From contig NZ_FOJG01000002.1 of NCBI RefSeq assembly GCF_900110835.1, forward strand, positions 1 through 64,000: 64,000 bases of DNA. Reading direction: 5' to 3'. Source of the DNA: Chitinophaga arvensicola (GTDB lineage: Bacteria > Bacteroidota > Bacteroidia > Chitinophagales > Chitinophagaceae). A model generated the notes under the pieces. It ran no database searches and was not told where the DNA came from. It worked only from the letters and a program-made list of their open reading frames with translations. Of the stretch, positions 18,385-27,166 are shown one piece after another. Numbering within the stretch: position 1 is the stretch's first letter; each line of letters starts with the position of its first letter. Made by a program: the position numbers and the translations under genes.

Positions 18385-18948
18385 ATGCAACCTTCAAACA
18401 AAACAGCTTTGCTGGTAATGGATTTACAAAATTCCATTTTACAATACGCCGCCGATCCGGCCGTATTTGTACAAAATGTCTCGAAAGCTATTGCTCACGC
18501 GAGGGCAAACAGCATTCCTGTTATTTATGTAGTAGTATCTTTCCGTGCAGGAGCACCTGAAATCAGTAGTCGCAACAAAAGCTTCTCTGTGCTTGGTAAC
18601 AAGGATATGTGGACGCCTGAGTTTTCTCAGCAGTGGGAACAGATTCATGCAGATGTGAAACCGGAAAACGGCGAAGTAGTGGTGACCAAACGCCGTGTCA
18701 GCGCCTTCACCGGCAGCGACCTGGAAGTGGTGCTCCGTGCTAATGGTATCCAGCACCTGGTGCTTACCGGTATTGCTACTTCAGGAGTGGTATTGTCTAC
18801 CGTCCGGGAAGCTGCTGACAAGGATTATGAGTTGACCGTTATCGCCGACTGTTGCATCGACAGGGATGAAGAGGTACACAAGGTGTTAACGACTAAAGTA
18901 TTTCCTGCCCAGGCAACGGTGATTGACCTCGATACCTGGACGAAATAA
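18385..18948 (+). CDS. Isochorismatase-family protein lacking the nucleophilic cysteine
   Basis: This 187-residue protein has the alpha/beta fold of the isochorismatase/cysteine-hydrolase family: D13 in VMDLQNS, K102 in TKRRVSAFTGSDL, and LTGIATSGVVLSTVREAAD. In the canonical motif the catalytic Cys follows T-x-x. Here that place (residue 135) is Val, so the usual Asp-Lys-Cys triad is incomplete. Either it belongs to a subgroup with a different chemistry, as in true isochorismatases where Cys is not needed, or it is not hydrolytic. It is co-transcribed with the MFS exporter and followed by a strong terminator. Confidence 0.85.
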   Translation: MQPSNKTALLVMDLQNSILQYAADPAVFVQNVSKAIAHARANSIPVIYVVVSFRAGAPEISSRNKSFSVLGNKDMWTPEFSQQWEQIHADVKPENGEVVVTKRRVSAFTGSDLEVVLRANGIQHLVLTGIATSGVVLSTVREAADKDYELTVIADCCIDRDEEVHKVLTTKVFPAQATVIDLDTWTK

Positions 18949-18987
18949 AAAAAGACGGGGCTGTTGCGAAACAGCCCCGTCTTTTTT
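18947..18987. terminator. Bidirectional intrinsic terminator
   Basis: A 12-bp GC-rich stem (GACGGGGCTGTT with its complement) closes a GCGA loop and is flanked by an A-run on the left and a T-run on the right. It therefore works on both strands, ending the isochorismatase-like gene and the convergent alpha/beta hydrolase gene. Confidence 0.9.
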
Positions 18988-18999
18988 CAGAAGTACATA

Positions 19000-19779
19000 T
19001 TATTTACCCGCTACCTCTTTGGCGGCCTGTATGATCACCGCCGCTACTTTCTGTGGTTGGGAAATATAAACGGCATGACTCCCTTTGATCTCGGTCACTT
19101 TGGTGTTCGACCGTTTGTACATGCTACGTTGAATATCGGGATTAATGCTTTTATCGTCAGTCGCCACAATACCAAAGGATGGTTTGGTTCTCCAGGCAGC
19201 TTCCGTAATGGGAGTTACAAAGCATTTACCATAAAAAGCGCCCTGTGAGGCATACATGAATGCTGCTTCCTCTTTGCTCAGGTCTCCACAGAAACCTGCA
19301 TGGAACTTTTCCTTATCATAGTAAACAATTCCTTTTTCATTGGGAGGCAGCACGCCATTTTCCGCTGCAGGGGGAGCTGTCTGGAACCATTTCAGGGCTG
19401 ATTCACCATTATCCGGCTGGAAAGCTGCGATGTAAACCAGTCCGGCTACTTTCGGATGCGTACCTGCTTCGGTGATCACGGCGCCGCCCCAGGAATGGCC
19501 GGCCAGGATCGCAGGACCGTCCTGTGCATCCAGCACCAGCCTGGTGGCTGCCACATCATCTTCCAGGGAGGTCAACGGGTTTTGTACGATGGTAACATGA
19601 TAACCTTGTTTGGTCAGGGCTTCATACACGCCTTTGTAACCGGAGCCGTCTGCAAAGGCGCCGTGTACCAATACTATATTCCTGATTGCCTGCGCACTGG
19701 TTTCAGTAACTACACCGGTTACAGAAGAAAGAGCCACTGTGAGGGCTATGATACCGCTTTTTAATGTCGACGTTGTCAT
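19000..19779 (-). CDS. Exported alpha/beta hydrolase (EstC/HNL-like)
   Basis: The start is placed at the Met at 19779, giving 259 residues with a signal peptide (hydrophobic residues 10-28, then SAQAI). A longer frame from 19848 would begin upstream of a near-consensus -7 box (CACCTTTG, 19818-19825, minus strand) and lacks a sensible N-terminus. The fold shows the oxyanion HGAFADGSGY and the nucleophile elbow GHSWGG. The last His lies in KGSHAVYISQP. This is the pattern of the small esterase group annotated as alpha/beta hydrolase of the salicylate-esterase/hydroxynitrile-lyase type. The substrate is unknown; the likely site is the periplasm. Confidence 0.85.
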   Translation of the reverse strand: MTTSTLKSGIIALTVALSSVTGVVTETSAQAIRNIVLVHGAFADGSGYKGVYEALTKQGYHVTIVQNPLTSLEDDVAATRLVLDAQDGPAILAGHSWGGAVITEAGTHPKVAGLVYIAAFQPDNGESALKWFQTAPPAAENGVLPPNEKGIVYYDKEKFHAGFCGDLSKEEAAFMYASQGAFYGKCFVTPITEAAWRTKPSFGIVATDDKSINPDIQRSMYKRSNTKVTEIKGSHAVYISQPQKVAAVIIQAAKEVAGK

Positions 19780-19874
19780 CTTTGTGGTTGTTGAAGTTTT
19801 TGTTTGAATCAACGATACAAAGGTGCGATATCCGCCTGCTGCGGGCAATGCGTGTATTTCCCGGTTAGTTGTAA

Positions 19875-20735
19875 TTATTTCCCTTCTTTTACGATTGTAG
19901 CAGCATTCCTGAAATCTGAAGGAGATATCCCGGTATTTTTCTTGAAGAAGTTAGAGAAATAGGATACATCTTCAAATCCGAGTTCAAAGGTAATGTGCTT
20001 CACAGATCGGTCGGTGTAGCTCAACAACCGCTTTGCTTCTACGGTAATTCTGTCCTGGATGATCTGTGACGGTGTTTTCTGATTGAAAAGAGCAAAAAGG
20101 TTGGATAGTGTTTTGGGCGACTTACAGAGTTGCTGCGCATAAAAGCTGACGGAATGTTCGGTTTTAAAATTCGCTTCTACCAGCAGGTTGAATTTCCGGA
20201 TGGTGTGAAACCGCTCGTCATTCATTTTTTTTACCGGGAGATATCCGGATCTGGCCAATCGGGTGGTATAGATGATGAGCCGTTTTAATAACACCAGCAA
20301 CATTTCATTCTGGATATGATCGGAGGTATGGAATTCGGCAATGAAAACATCCGAGAGCAGTTGTAATTTTTGCTGTGCTTCTTCACTCAGCGTTACAAAC
20401 ATATGGTCTGTACTGCTGAACAGAAAGCCTACACAACTTACTTCACTATCGTGATCAATGATGCAGTAAAATTCCCGGTTAAACTGCCAGGCAACGATCG
20501 TGGCAGCATTTTCAAAGCTGAAAGACTGGCTGAAAAGGAGCGTCAGCAGCGAATTGGCAGGGAATTCATATTCCGTTCCGTCGATAGTTACGGTCTGGCT
20601 TTCTGCCGGATTCCATGCTATCGTGAAATATTTGTTGAACCGGTCTTTGGAGAAAGCCAGCCGGTCGAAGCCCGCTTCTTCTTTAAAAAGAAATAACTCG
20701 CCCCCGGTTGCTTCCTCTTTAAGTGTAAGTTTCAT
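19875..20735 (-). CDS. AraC-family transcriptional regulator
   Basis: I chose the Met at 20735 (MKLTLKEEATGGELF), giving 286 residues; the 24 extra residues from 20807 do not look like a protein N-terminus. The N-terminal half is a cupin-like sensor. The C-terminal double helix-turn-helix contains YAQQLCKSPKTLSNLFALF and HITFELGFEDVSYFSNFFK, then GISPSDFR. This is the usual 'helix-turn-helix domain-containing protein' type of Bacteroidota, distinct from the two AraC genes further left. It lies 95 nt upstream of the hydrolase gene in the same direction and may control it. Confidence 0.88.
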   Translation of the reverse strand: MKLTLKEEATGGELFLFKEEAGFDRLAFSKDRFNKYFTIAWNPAESQTVTIDGTEYEFPANSLLTLLFSQSFSFENAATIVAWQFNREFYCIIDHDSEVSCVGFLFSSTDHMFVTLSEEAQQKLQLLSDVFIAEFHTSDHIQNEMLLVLLKRLIIYTTRLARSGYLPVKKMNDERFHTIRKFNLLVEANFKTEHSVSFYAQQLCKSPKTLSNLFALFNQKTPSQIIQDRITVEAKRLLSYTDRSVKHITFELGFEDVSYFSNFFKKNTGISPSDFRNAATIVKEGK

Positions 20736-20971
20736 GGAGAATGGAATGAATGATGATAACCTTGCCTGAACGCATAACCAAAATACAAAAGAAGTATGGA
20801 AGTCCAAAGACAGGTCCGGGTAGGAGAAGAATTATCTACTCATCAGGACTTTCGCTTTCTGCAATAAATAAATTCAAAATGGATAAACTGAATAAAACTT
20901 AGCCGTGAAAATCGTCGTATGTTTAACAGTACCCTTTGCTAACCAACAGATAACGTCATATAACTAGATCC

Positions 20972-21781
20972 ATGAACACGATTGGGAAGTCCGCTAAAAG
21001 AATATACGTAAGATTATTTGCACGCAGGATGTTTTATCCGGTAAATCTTTTTTTATACAAATTGAGTATGTTCGGCCTGGGTATCAGGAACCATGAGAAT
21101 GACATCGTATCTGGAGAGAAAGCCTTTATAAAATTTCTCATTGCAGGTAAGCGGCTGAATGCCGGCGTAATCATGGATATCGGTGCCAATGCAGGCTCTT
21201 ATTCTATGATGCTCCGTAAACACCAGGTGAGCTTACCTATCTTTGCTTTTGAGCCACATCCTGCAGCCTTCCGTAAACTACAGGAAGCCGGTAGCCGGTA
21301 TAACTTTACGCCGATCCCGCAGGGAGCCGGTGAAACCAGTGCGGTGGCAGCTATCTACGACTATCGGGGAGAAGGTGGCACCGAGCACGCCAGCATGTAT
21401 AAGGATGTGATAGAGCAGTTGCATAAAGGTGAAGCGCAGGAACTGTCTATTTCGCTGACCACTATTGATGAGTTTATATCGGAAAATGGTATTTCAAAAA
21501 TTGCCTTGCTGAAAATTGATACCGAAGGTCACGAGCTGAGCGTGCTCAAAGGCGCGAAGAACGCCATCTCCAAAGGAATAGCAGAGGTAATACAGATAGA
21601 GTTTAACGAGATGAATATTATTTCCCGGACCTTTTTTAAGGATATAGTAGATATACTCCCCGGTTATGATTTTTACCGGTTACTGCCTGATGGCCTGAAA
21701 GCCCTGGGTGCATATAAGTCTGTTAACTACGAGATATTTTCCTTCCAGAATATTGTTGCACTACGCAGAAATGCCCGTTAG
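20972..21781 (+). CDS. FkbM-family methyltransferase
   Basis: This 269-residue SAM-dependent methyltransferase shows motif I as VIMDIGANAGSYSMML near residues 67-82. FAFEPHPAAFRKL comes next, and the FkbM hallmark ALLKIDTEGHELSVLKGA sits near residue 185. Such enzymes O-methylate sugars or other hydroxyls. It is the only plus-strand gene of the exopolysaccharide region and its stop overlaps the stop of the phosphotransferase gene by 4 nt (convergent), so neither gene has room for a private terminator. It probably acts on the same polysaccharide. Confidence 0.85.
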   Translation: MNTIGKSAKRIYVRLFARRMFYPVNLFLYKLSMFGLGIRNHENDIVSGEKAFIKFLIAGKRLNAGVIMDIGANAGSYSMMLRKHQVSLPIFAFEPHPAAFRKLQEAGSRYNFTPIPQGAGETSAVAAIYDYRGEGGTEHASMYKDVIEQLHKGEAQELSISLTTIDEFISENGISKIALLKIDTEGHELSVLKGAKNAISKGIAEVIQIEFNEMNIISRTFFKDIVDILPGYDFYRLLPDGLKALGAYKSVNYEIFSFQNIVALRRNAR

Positions 21782-23181
21782 TAGGCATTTCTATCTCCCT
21801 TTATCATATTCATCAGGGTTTGAAAGATAATCTGGCAATCGAGCCAGAAGCTGTAGTTTTCTATGTACCAGAGGTCATAGTCTACACGCTTCTGCATCAA
21901 TCCGGAAAGCCTTGTTTCTCCTCTGAAACCATTTACCTGCGCCCAGCCGGTAATACCCGGTTTTACCAGGTGTCGCAGCATATAATTCTGGATCGTATTT
22001 TTCGACTCCTGGTGCAGTGGGATCGGGTGGGGCCGTGGACCTACCAGCGACATATCTCCCAGCAGCACGTTGATAAACTGCGGTAGCTCATCGAGATTCG
22101 TTTTGCGGAGAAAACGTCCAACGCGGTTAATCCGGTTATCGTCGCGACTGGCCTGCCGGTAACGGCCACTGGCATCTACGGTATCGCTGTTTACAGCCAT
22201 GGAGCGGAATTTATAGCACGTGATCCTTTTATTTTTTAAGCCCCAGCGTTCTTGTTTGAAGAATACAGGGCCTTTTGAACTGAGTTTGATCGCTATTGCT
22301 ATAATGGGAAAAAGCCAGCTGAACACGGTAATGAAAAGAATTCCCGTAAAGCAGAGTTCAAAGATGCGCTTAAACCGTTGCCTGGCCGGATCATCCAGCG
22401 GAGAGGTACGGATGGTCAGCACCGGCAGCTTGCCAAAGAAATTCATGCTGGCCGTAGAAGTACAGAAACGATGACAATCTGCTATAATCCTTACCCGCGT
22501 TGCTTCCCGCTCGCTGGCCATGATGATCTCTTCTACCTGGTGACTCATCGGCTCGTGTAAGGCTACAATCACATCGTCGACCTCATGATCTTCCAGAACC
22601 CGGGTCAGCTCCGACACCCGGCCCAGGTATTTCCCATTGATATGTGGGTTGGATTCCTCATCAAGAAAACCGATACAGCGGTAACCGAAATGATCGTTCG
22701 ACAGGATCGTATCGTAAAATGTCATGCCGGTTGGTCCGGTGCCTATGATCACGATGTTTTTGATATTATGTCCATTTGACCGCAACCGCAGCAGCGTTTG
22801 CTTTACAATAAACTTCATCACCGTAATACCCGTAAACGACAGGAAGGCATACAGCAGGGTGAAAGTTCTGGGATATGGATAGTGTTTGAAACAATAGAAA
22901 AACAGGAAGGTAAAAAAGCAAAAATAAATAAGTACGGTTTTCAGGATGGCTACAAACTCATACGAAAAAGACCGGGTCCTGAATTCGTCGTATAAATGAA
23001 CAGATAGACCGATGCCCGTCCATACAATAAGACCTATACCCATCAGCAGCAGGTTGAAGCCGGAGAGCACCAGGTGTTCCGGACGGGCAATATATTGCAG
23101 CGTGGCCAGGAAAGCCAGGACCAGTACGACGTAATCAATCAGTAACCGAAGAAAAAAATTTGCCTGAGTATCCGGTAACAT
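21778..23181 (-). CDS. Undecaprenyl-phosphate glycosyl-1-phosphate transferase (WcaJ-like)
   Basis: This 467-residue protein has four or five N-terminal transmembrane helices and a central CoA-binding/Rossmann-like domain (IVIIGTGPTGMTFYDTIL). A final membrane-associated bacterial sugar-transferase domain carries KRIFELCFTGIL, the KSSSKGPVFFKQERWGLKN-like motif, KFRSM, LRKTNLDELPQFINVL and GPRPHP. It transfers a sugar-1-phosphate to undecaprenyl phosphate and so starts the repeat unit of the exopolysaccharide. It is the last gene of the long minus-strand operon. The sugar (Glc or Gal) cannot be told from sequence. Confidence 0.93.
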   Translation of the reverse strand: MLPDTQANFFLRLLIDYVVLVLAFLATLQYIARPEHLVLSGFNLLLMGIGLIVWTGIGLSVHLYDEFRTRSFSYEFVAILKTVLIYFCFFTFLFFYCFKHYPYPRTFTLLYAFLSFTGITVMKFIVKQTLLRLRSNGHNIKNIVIIGTGPTGMTFYDTILSNDHFGYRCIGFLDEESNPHINGKYLGRVSELTRVLEDHEVDDVIVALHEPMSHQVEEIIMASEREATRVRIIADCHRFCTSTASMNFFGKLPVLTIRTSPLDDPARQRFKRIFELCFTGILFITVFSWLFPIIAIAIKLSSKGPVFFKQERWGLKNKRITCYKFRSMAVNSDTVDASGRYRQASRDDNRINRVGRFLRKTNLDELPQFINVLLGDMSLVGPRPHPIPLHQESKNTIQNYMLRHLVKPGITGWAQVNGFRGETRLSGLMQKRVDYDLWYIENYSFWLDCQIIFQTLMNMIKGDRNAY

Positions 23182-23205
23182 AGCATGGGAATTTTGAGAT
23201 GAGGG

Positions 23206-24435
23206 TTAATATGCCGCAGCGCTTTCCGCCACGGGCTTGTGTAGGATAGTATTAAATACGTCTAAAAACCTGTTTTCGATTTCCTGGATGTCAAAATTTG
23301 TTTCCGCATATGCACGTCCGTTATTCCCCAGTTCCTGTCTCAGTTTCGCGTCATTTACCAACTTTTCGATATGATCATAGAATCCTTGCTGATCTTCAGG
23401 TGATACACAATAGCCGGCCTTGTTGTCCTGCACAATAGCGGCACTCAGGTTGTTGAGCGGTATGGACAATACAACAGGTTTGCGGGCGCATAGATAGGTG
23501 AGCACCTTGGAAGGAACCGAGTAAGTACCTGCATCATTTTCCAGGATGCCCAGTAAAATATCTGCCGTACCTAATACATCGCTCATATCCTTGAAATCCT
23601 GGAAGGGGAGCAGCAGGAGATTATCCAGTTGTAACCTTGCTTTCTCTTTTTCGAGGAAAGTGGCCCCCAGTCCCTCAGAAATTACCACAAATACCAGGTC
23701 CGGGTGTTTGCTGAAATAAGCGGCTGCGGCAGATAGCATAGCCGGGTTGTGTTTCAGTCCCAGCGTGCCGGAATAGAGGATACAGATTTTATCTGCCAGC
23801 CGGTGCCGTCGCGCCCAGGAATTGTTTTTCTCCGTAAGCGTTATTTCCTGTATAGGCGCCCAGTTGGGAATGTAAGTGACGTTGTCCGGACTGATCTTCC
23901 AATTCCGGAAAAGATCATTGAAAGCAGGAGTGATACTGATGATATGTGCACTCTTCTGCAACAGCTCTTTTTCCAGCCTGTTGAAATAGTTCCAGAGTGG
24001 AAAACCCAGGAAACCCAGCCGCTGACGCGCAATTTGCCGGATCGCCACCGTATAGATGTCCTGGCACCAGAATACAAATTTGATTCCCTGCTGAATGCAA
24101 TATCGCTGTACATATTGTTGCACAAATAAAGGGGTTGTGCCGCTTAATACCACGGTAGGTCTGAATATATCCAGTTTCCGGATCAGTTGTTGCGCGTATT
24201 CAATTTCCTGTTTGCGTCTTTTCAGCAGGCTGTATTTTTGAAATCTGCCTTTTACGGAGATGGGGACAACGGTGAGTTTGCCCCCGGTCGCATGTAAATC
24301 GTCGAAATTACCCTTGGGCGATTGGAAGGACGTTGAGAAGGCATGCAGCACCTCATACCCGCTTTGGGCAAACTGCTTGCTGAGTTGCAGCGGAAAGGCG
24401 TGGCCTGAGTGATCATTGACAACTATCTTCATCAT
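23206..24435 (-). CDS. Glycosyltransferase family 4 (WcaI-like)
   Basis: This 409-residue enzyme has a GT-B fold. The N-terminal domain starts MMKIVVNDHSGHAFPLQLS. The C-terminal domain has ILYSGTLGLKHNP, the phosphate-binding region LLLPFQDFKDMSDVLGTADILLGIL and SVPSKVLTYLCARKPVV. It resembles the WcaI group of colanic-acid-type glycosyltransferases, which add a sugar to the lipid-linked intermediate. Its ATG overlaps the stop of the preceding FkbM gene (ATGA), so the two are translationally coupled. Confidence 0.88.
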   Translation of the reverse strand: MMKIVVNDHSGHAFPLQLSKQFAQSGYEVLHAFSTSFQSPKGNFDDLHATGGKLTVVPISVKGRFQKYSLLKRRKQEIEYAQQLIRKLDIFRPTVVLSGTTPLFVQQYVQRYCIQQGIKFVFWCQDIYTVAIRQIARQRLGFLGFPLWNYFNRLEKELLQKSAHIISITPAFNDLFRNWKISPDNVTYIPNWAPIQEITLTEKNNSWARRHRLADKICILYSGTLGLKHNPAMLSAAAAYFSKHPDLVFVVISEGLGATFLEKEKARLQLDNLLLLPFQDFKDMSDVLGTADILLGILENDAGTYSVPSKVLTYLCARKPVVLSIPLNNLSAAIVQDNKAGYCVSPEDQQGFYDHIEKLVNDAKLRQELGNNGRAYAETNFDIQEIENRFLDVFNTILHKPVAESAAAY

Positions 24436-25169
24436 TTCTTTCTTTTATATAAGAGGTCCATCTGAAGGATCTGTAATTTTTCGGATTGCAGAAATCCAAC
24501 AGGCGCAATAAATTCAAAGCCCAGCTCTTTCACGAAATGGTGCATTTCATCAAACAAGGGTTCCCCATCGTACATCTGGACAAACGAGGTTTCAAACAGG
24601 AGATAATCAATTTGGGGAAGACTCGCGGCAGCACCTTTCAGTACTTCTTTTTCAAAACCCTGTACATCCATTTTTAAGAGCGACGGGGTATTAAAAGTAA
24701 TGCTGGATTGCAGATCGTCCAGACGTTTTACGGCTACCTGAATGCTGCTGGAGGCAGCAGTTTTCGGCACCATATCCTTTTGCAGTGCCGATACGGGCAA
24801 TGCAGAACTGGCATGGGAATAGGCATTGCTATGGAATTCAAGCGTTCCGTTACTGTTGCCCAATGCCATATTGTAAGTGTTGATACGTGGCAATTTCCTT
24901 GTGTTGCGCTGCAACAGGGGGTAAACATCCGGGAGTGGTTCGAAAGAGTAGATATCCGCTGATGGATAGAAGTAACCTGCGGCGATGGCAAACTGTCCCT
25001 GGTTGGCGCCTACATCAATGATCGCATTGAGTACCGGGATATAGTGCCGGCAGTTATGCAATACCTGTGTAGAGGCTACAGAGGCGCCTTTCCCCAGCAA
25101 CGAGGTAACGCCCCGCCCGGAGTTCATAAACACTTTTATCGAATCCGCAATTTTGAAAATAATGCTCAT
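24432..25169 (-). CDS. FkbM-family methyltransferase
   Basis: The product is 245 residues. Motif I is AIIDVGANQGQFAIAAGYFY, followed by YSFEPLPDVYPLL and the FkbM signature SLLKMDVQGFEKEVLKGA. A SAM-dependent O-methyltransferase of the sugar-decorating type is likely. ATGA overlaps on both sides lock it between two GT4 genes, which suggests the methyl group is placed on the sugar that one of these enzymes adds. Confidence 0.87.
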   Translation of the reverse strand: MSIIFKIADSIKVFMNSGRGVTSLLGKGASVASTQVLHNCRHYIPVLNAIIDVGANQGQFAIAAGYFYPSADIYSFEPLPDVYPLLQRNTRKLPRINTYNMALGNSNGTLEFHSNAYSHASSALPVSALQKDMVPKTAASSSIQVAVKRLDDLQSSITFNTPSLLKMDVQGFEKEVLKGAAASLPQIDYLLFETSFVQMYDGEPLFDEMHHFVKELGFEFIAPVGFLQSEKLQILQMDLLYKRKK

Positions 25170-26269
25170 CTCGAAAATTTATAATTCCAGCAATCTTTAT
25201 AGAAACTTATTGTTTCCTGTACGCTTTTTTCCCAGGTGAATTGTTGTACCTGTGCCAGTCCCCGCGCTACCTGCTGTGCCCTGTATACCGTATTTTCCAG
25301 GCTGCAGATTTTTTCGGCAAACAGTTGGGGCGCTATAGCTGCTGTCATTAAACCGGCATCGCCTACCACTTCCGGAATGGAGGTGAGGTTGGTGGTAACT
25401 ACCGGGCATCCCGCTTTCATGGCCTCTCCCGGTGGAAATCCAAATCCTTCGTAAGCGGAAGGGTAGAGTAAACAGAAAGCATGATTGTATAATATATTCA
25501 GATCAGCCTGGCTTACCGTCGGAAAAATACGGTAGCGTCCAGGTATTGTTTGTGCCAGTACCAGCAATTCTTTGGAACTCCAGCATTCACCACCCACTAC
25601 CACCAGCCGGTATTCCGGTGGGAGTAACGCCATTGTTTCAACGGCCAGGGAGAAATTTTTATAATGGCTGCGGGCGCCTACATACAGGATGAATTTCTCC
25701 TGTAAATTCATGTCCAGCGAGCAACTTACCGGTTGCTGATATTGAAGGGGATAGAAGTCGCGGGCAATACCATGATGGATGACTTTTATCTTTGCCGGGT
25801 CGATGGCCGGATAGAAATGCAGTAACTCTTTCCTGGTATTATCTGAAATACAGATGATGCCATCTGCCCGCCTGATGCCATATGCTTTCTGGTAAGTATT
25901 GGCCAGTCCACGGGGAAACCTGGTGGCCAGTTTCCGCTCATGCGCAAAATCGTGTACTGTCATAATATTGAGGATATCCTTCTGCGGGGAAACACGCAGG
26001 TAACCTCCGTGAAACACTGCGGCCCTGGGCAGCGTATACCGCATGGGAAGATAACGCAGGTATTTATCCGGAATCCAGCTTTCGCGGATACAGTGCTGTG
26101 GGTTATAGTTGATTTTCTGTTCCAGGATATTACCGGATGCAGGGCGGGCATTGAGGAATTTAATGGATAAGCCGCTGTGGCACATACCAGTCAATAACTC
26201 GTACCAGTAAACAGATACGCCGCCTGTTTGCTGTATGGAGAACACAATATTATCCAGGAATATCTGCAT
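25166..26269 (-). CDS. Glycosyltransferase family 4
   Basis: This 367-residue GT-B enzyme starts MQIFLDNIVFSIQQTGGVSVYW, the glycine-rich N-terminal motif of GT4. The C-terminal domain has FILYVGARSHYKNFSLAVE, the donor-binding motif YPSAYEGFGFPPGEAMKAGCPVV, and VGDAGLM. The EGFGFPPGEAM block is typical of retaining mannosyl- or glucosyltransferases. It is coupled by an ATGA overlap to the following FkbM gene. Confidence 0.92.
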   Translation of the reverse strand: MQIFLDNIVFSIQQTGGVSVYWYELLTGMCHSGLSIKFLNARPASGNILEQKINYNPQHCIRESWIPDKYLRYLPMRYTLPRAAVFHGGYLRVSPQKDILNIMTVHDFAHERKLATRFPRGLANTYQKAYGIRRADGIICISDNTRKELLHFYPAIDPAKIKVIHHGIARDFYPLQYQQPVSCSLDMNLQEKFILYVGARSHYKNFSLAVETMALLPPEYRLVVVGGECWSSKELLVLAQTIPGRYRIFPTVSQADLNILYNHAFCLLYPSAYEGFGFPPGEAMKAGCPVVTTNLTSIPEVVGDAGLMTAAIAPQLFAEKICSLENTVYRAQQVARGLAQVQQFTWEKSVQETISFYKDCWNYKFSR

Positions 26270-26284
26270 GGTTGCTTTCTCTTT

Positions 26285-27166
26285 TTAAATCCACATATGA
26301 AGCATCACCGGGTTACCGGATATATAGTGAATGCCCTTCACGCGGTGTTTGTATTCCGGTACCACCCCTTTGATCAGCGAGATCAGTTTTTCGTAATCCT
26401 GTCCTTCGTGATAGGTGGTAATAGCTATTTTGGGTTTGCTTGTCCTGATGGTTTCCAATGCGCCCCTGATCATATTTTCTTCAAATCCTTCTATGTCTGC
26501 TTTGATATAATCTATCCTGATGCCTTTGTCTGCGAAGAGGCTGTCGAGCGTAACCACCTCTACTTCCAGTGATTGCCCGTTACTGCTTTGTGCCTGTATG
26601 GTACCATTGAGCACAGTGTTGTCAGACGTCATGTTGATGTATGCCTTTTCGCAGGCATCGCCTGCGGCTACCGGCAGGATAACAATCTGTTTTTTCTCTT
26701 TGAAAAGTGTTTGCAGGGAATCGATAAACAGCGGCAGTGGTTCAAGCACATAAATACGGCCGGCAGTATACTGATGTCTGAATGCAAAAAATCCTTCCGC
26801 ACTTCCACAGTCTACCACTACATCTCCGGGTGCAATGGCCGTTTCCGGTATTTCATAATAATGCCAGTGTTCAGGCCGTGCTTCCGCCATAATCATGGCA
26901 AAACTGTACAGTGGCGCATTGGCGGGATAAACAAAAGTATCATTGTAGCCTTTGATACGGTAATAGGCATACTTTTTATCCTTGCTGATGATGGTGGCCT
27001 TCTGGCTGGCCACCGCGTACATACCGGGTGAAAACAGGTGGTATCTCATTTCCCGCCAGGATGTCCTGGCTCTTACTGTACGATTAAACAGGTAATGATA
27101 CAGTAAGCGCATCCGGAATTTTACACCGTTCAGCAGGTTACGCACTTTGTTCATATACACTTTCAT
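26285..27166 (-). CDS. FkbM-family methyltransferase
   Basis: The product is 293 residues. Motif I is DVVVDCGSAEGFFAFRH, then IYVLEPLPLFIDSL, and the FkbM signature IDYIKADIEGFEENMIRGA. It begins within the last 29 nt of the polymerase gene. An alternative Met at 27154 would shorten the N-terminus by four residues without removing the overlap. It is the third FkbM enzyme of the locus and probably O-methylates the polysaccharide or its precursor. Confidence 0.85.
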   Translation of the reverse strand: MKVYMNKVRNLLNGVKFRMRLLYHYLFNRTVRARTSWREMRYHLFSPGMYAVASQKATIISKDKKYAYYRIKGYNDTFVYPANAPLYSFAMIMAEARPEHWHYYEIPETAIAPGDVVVDCGSAEGFFAFRHQYTAGRIYVLEPLPLFIDSLQTLFKEKKQIVILPVAAGDACEKAYINMTSDNTVLNGTIQAQSSNGQSLEVEVVTLDSLFADKGIRIDYIKADIEGFEENMIRGALETIRTSKPKIAITTYHEGQDYEKLISLIKGVVPEYKHRVKGIHYISGNPVMLHMWI

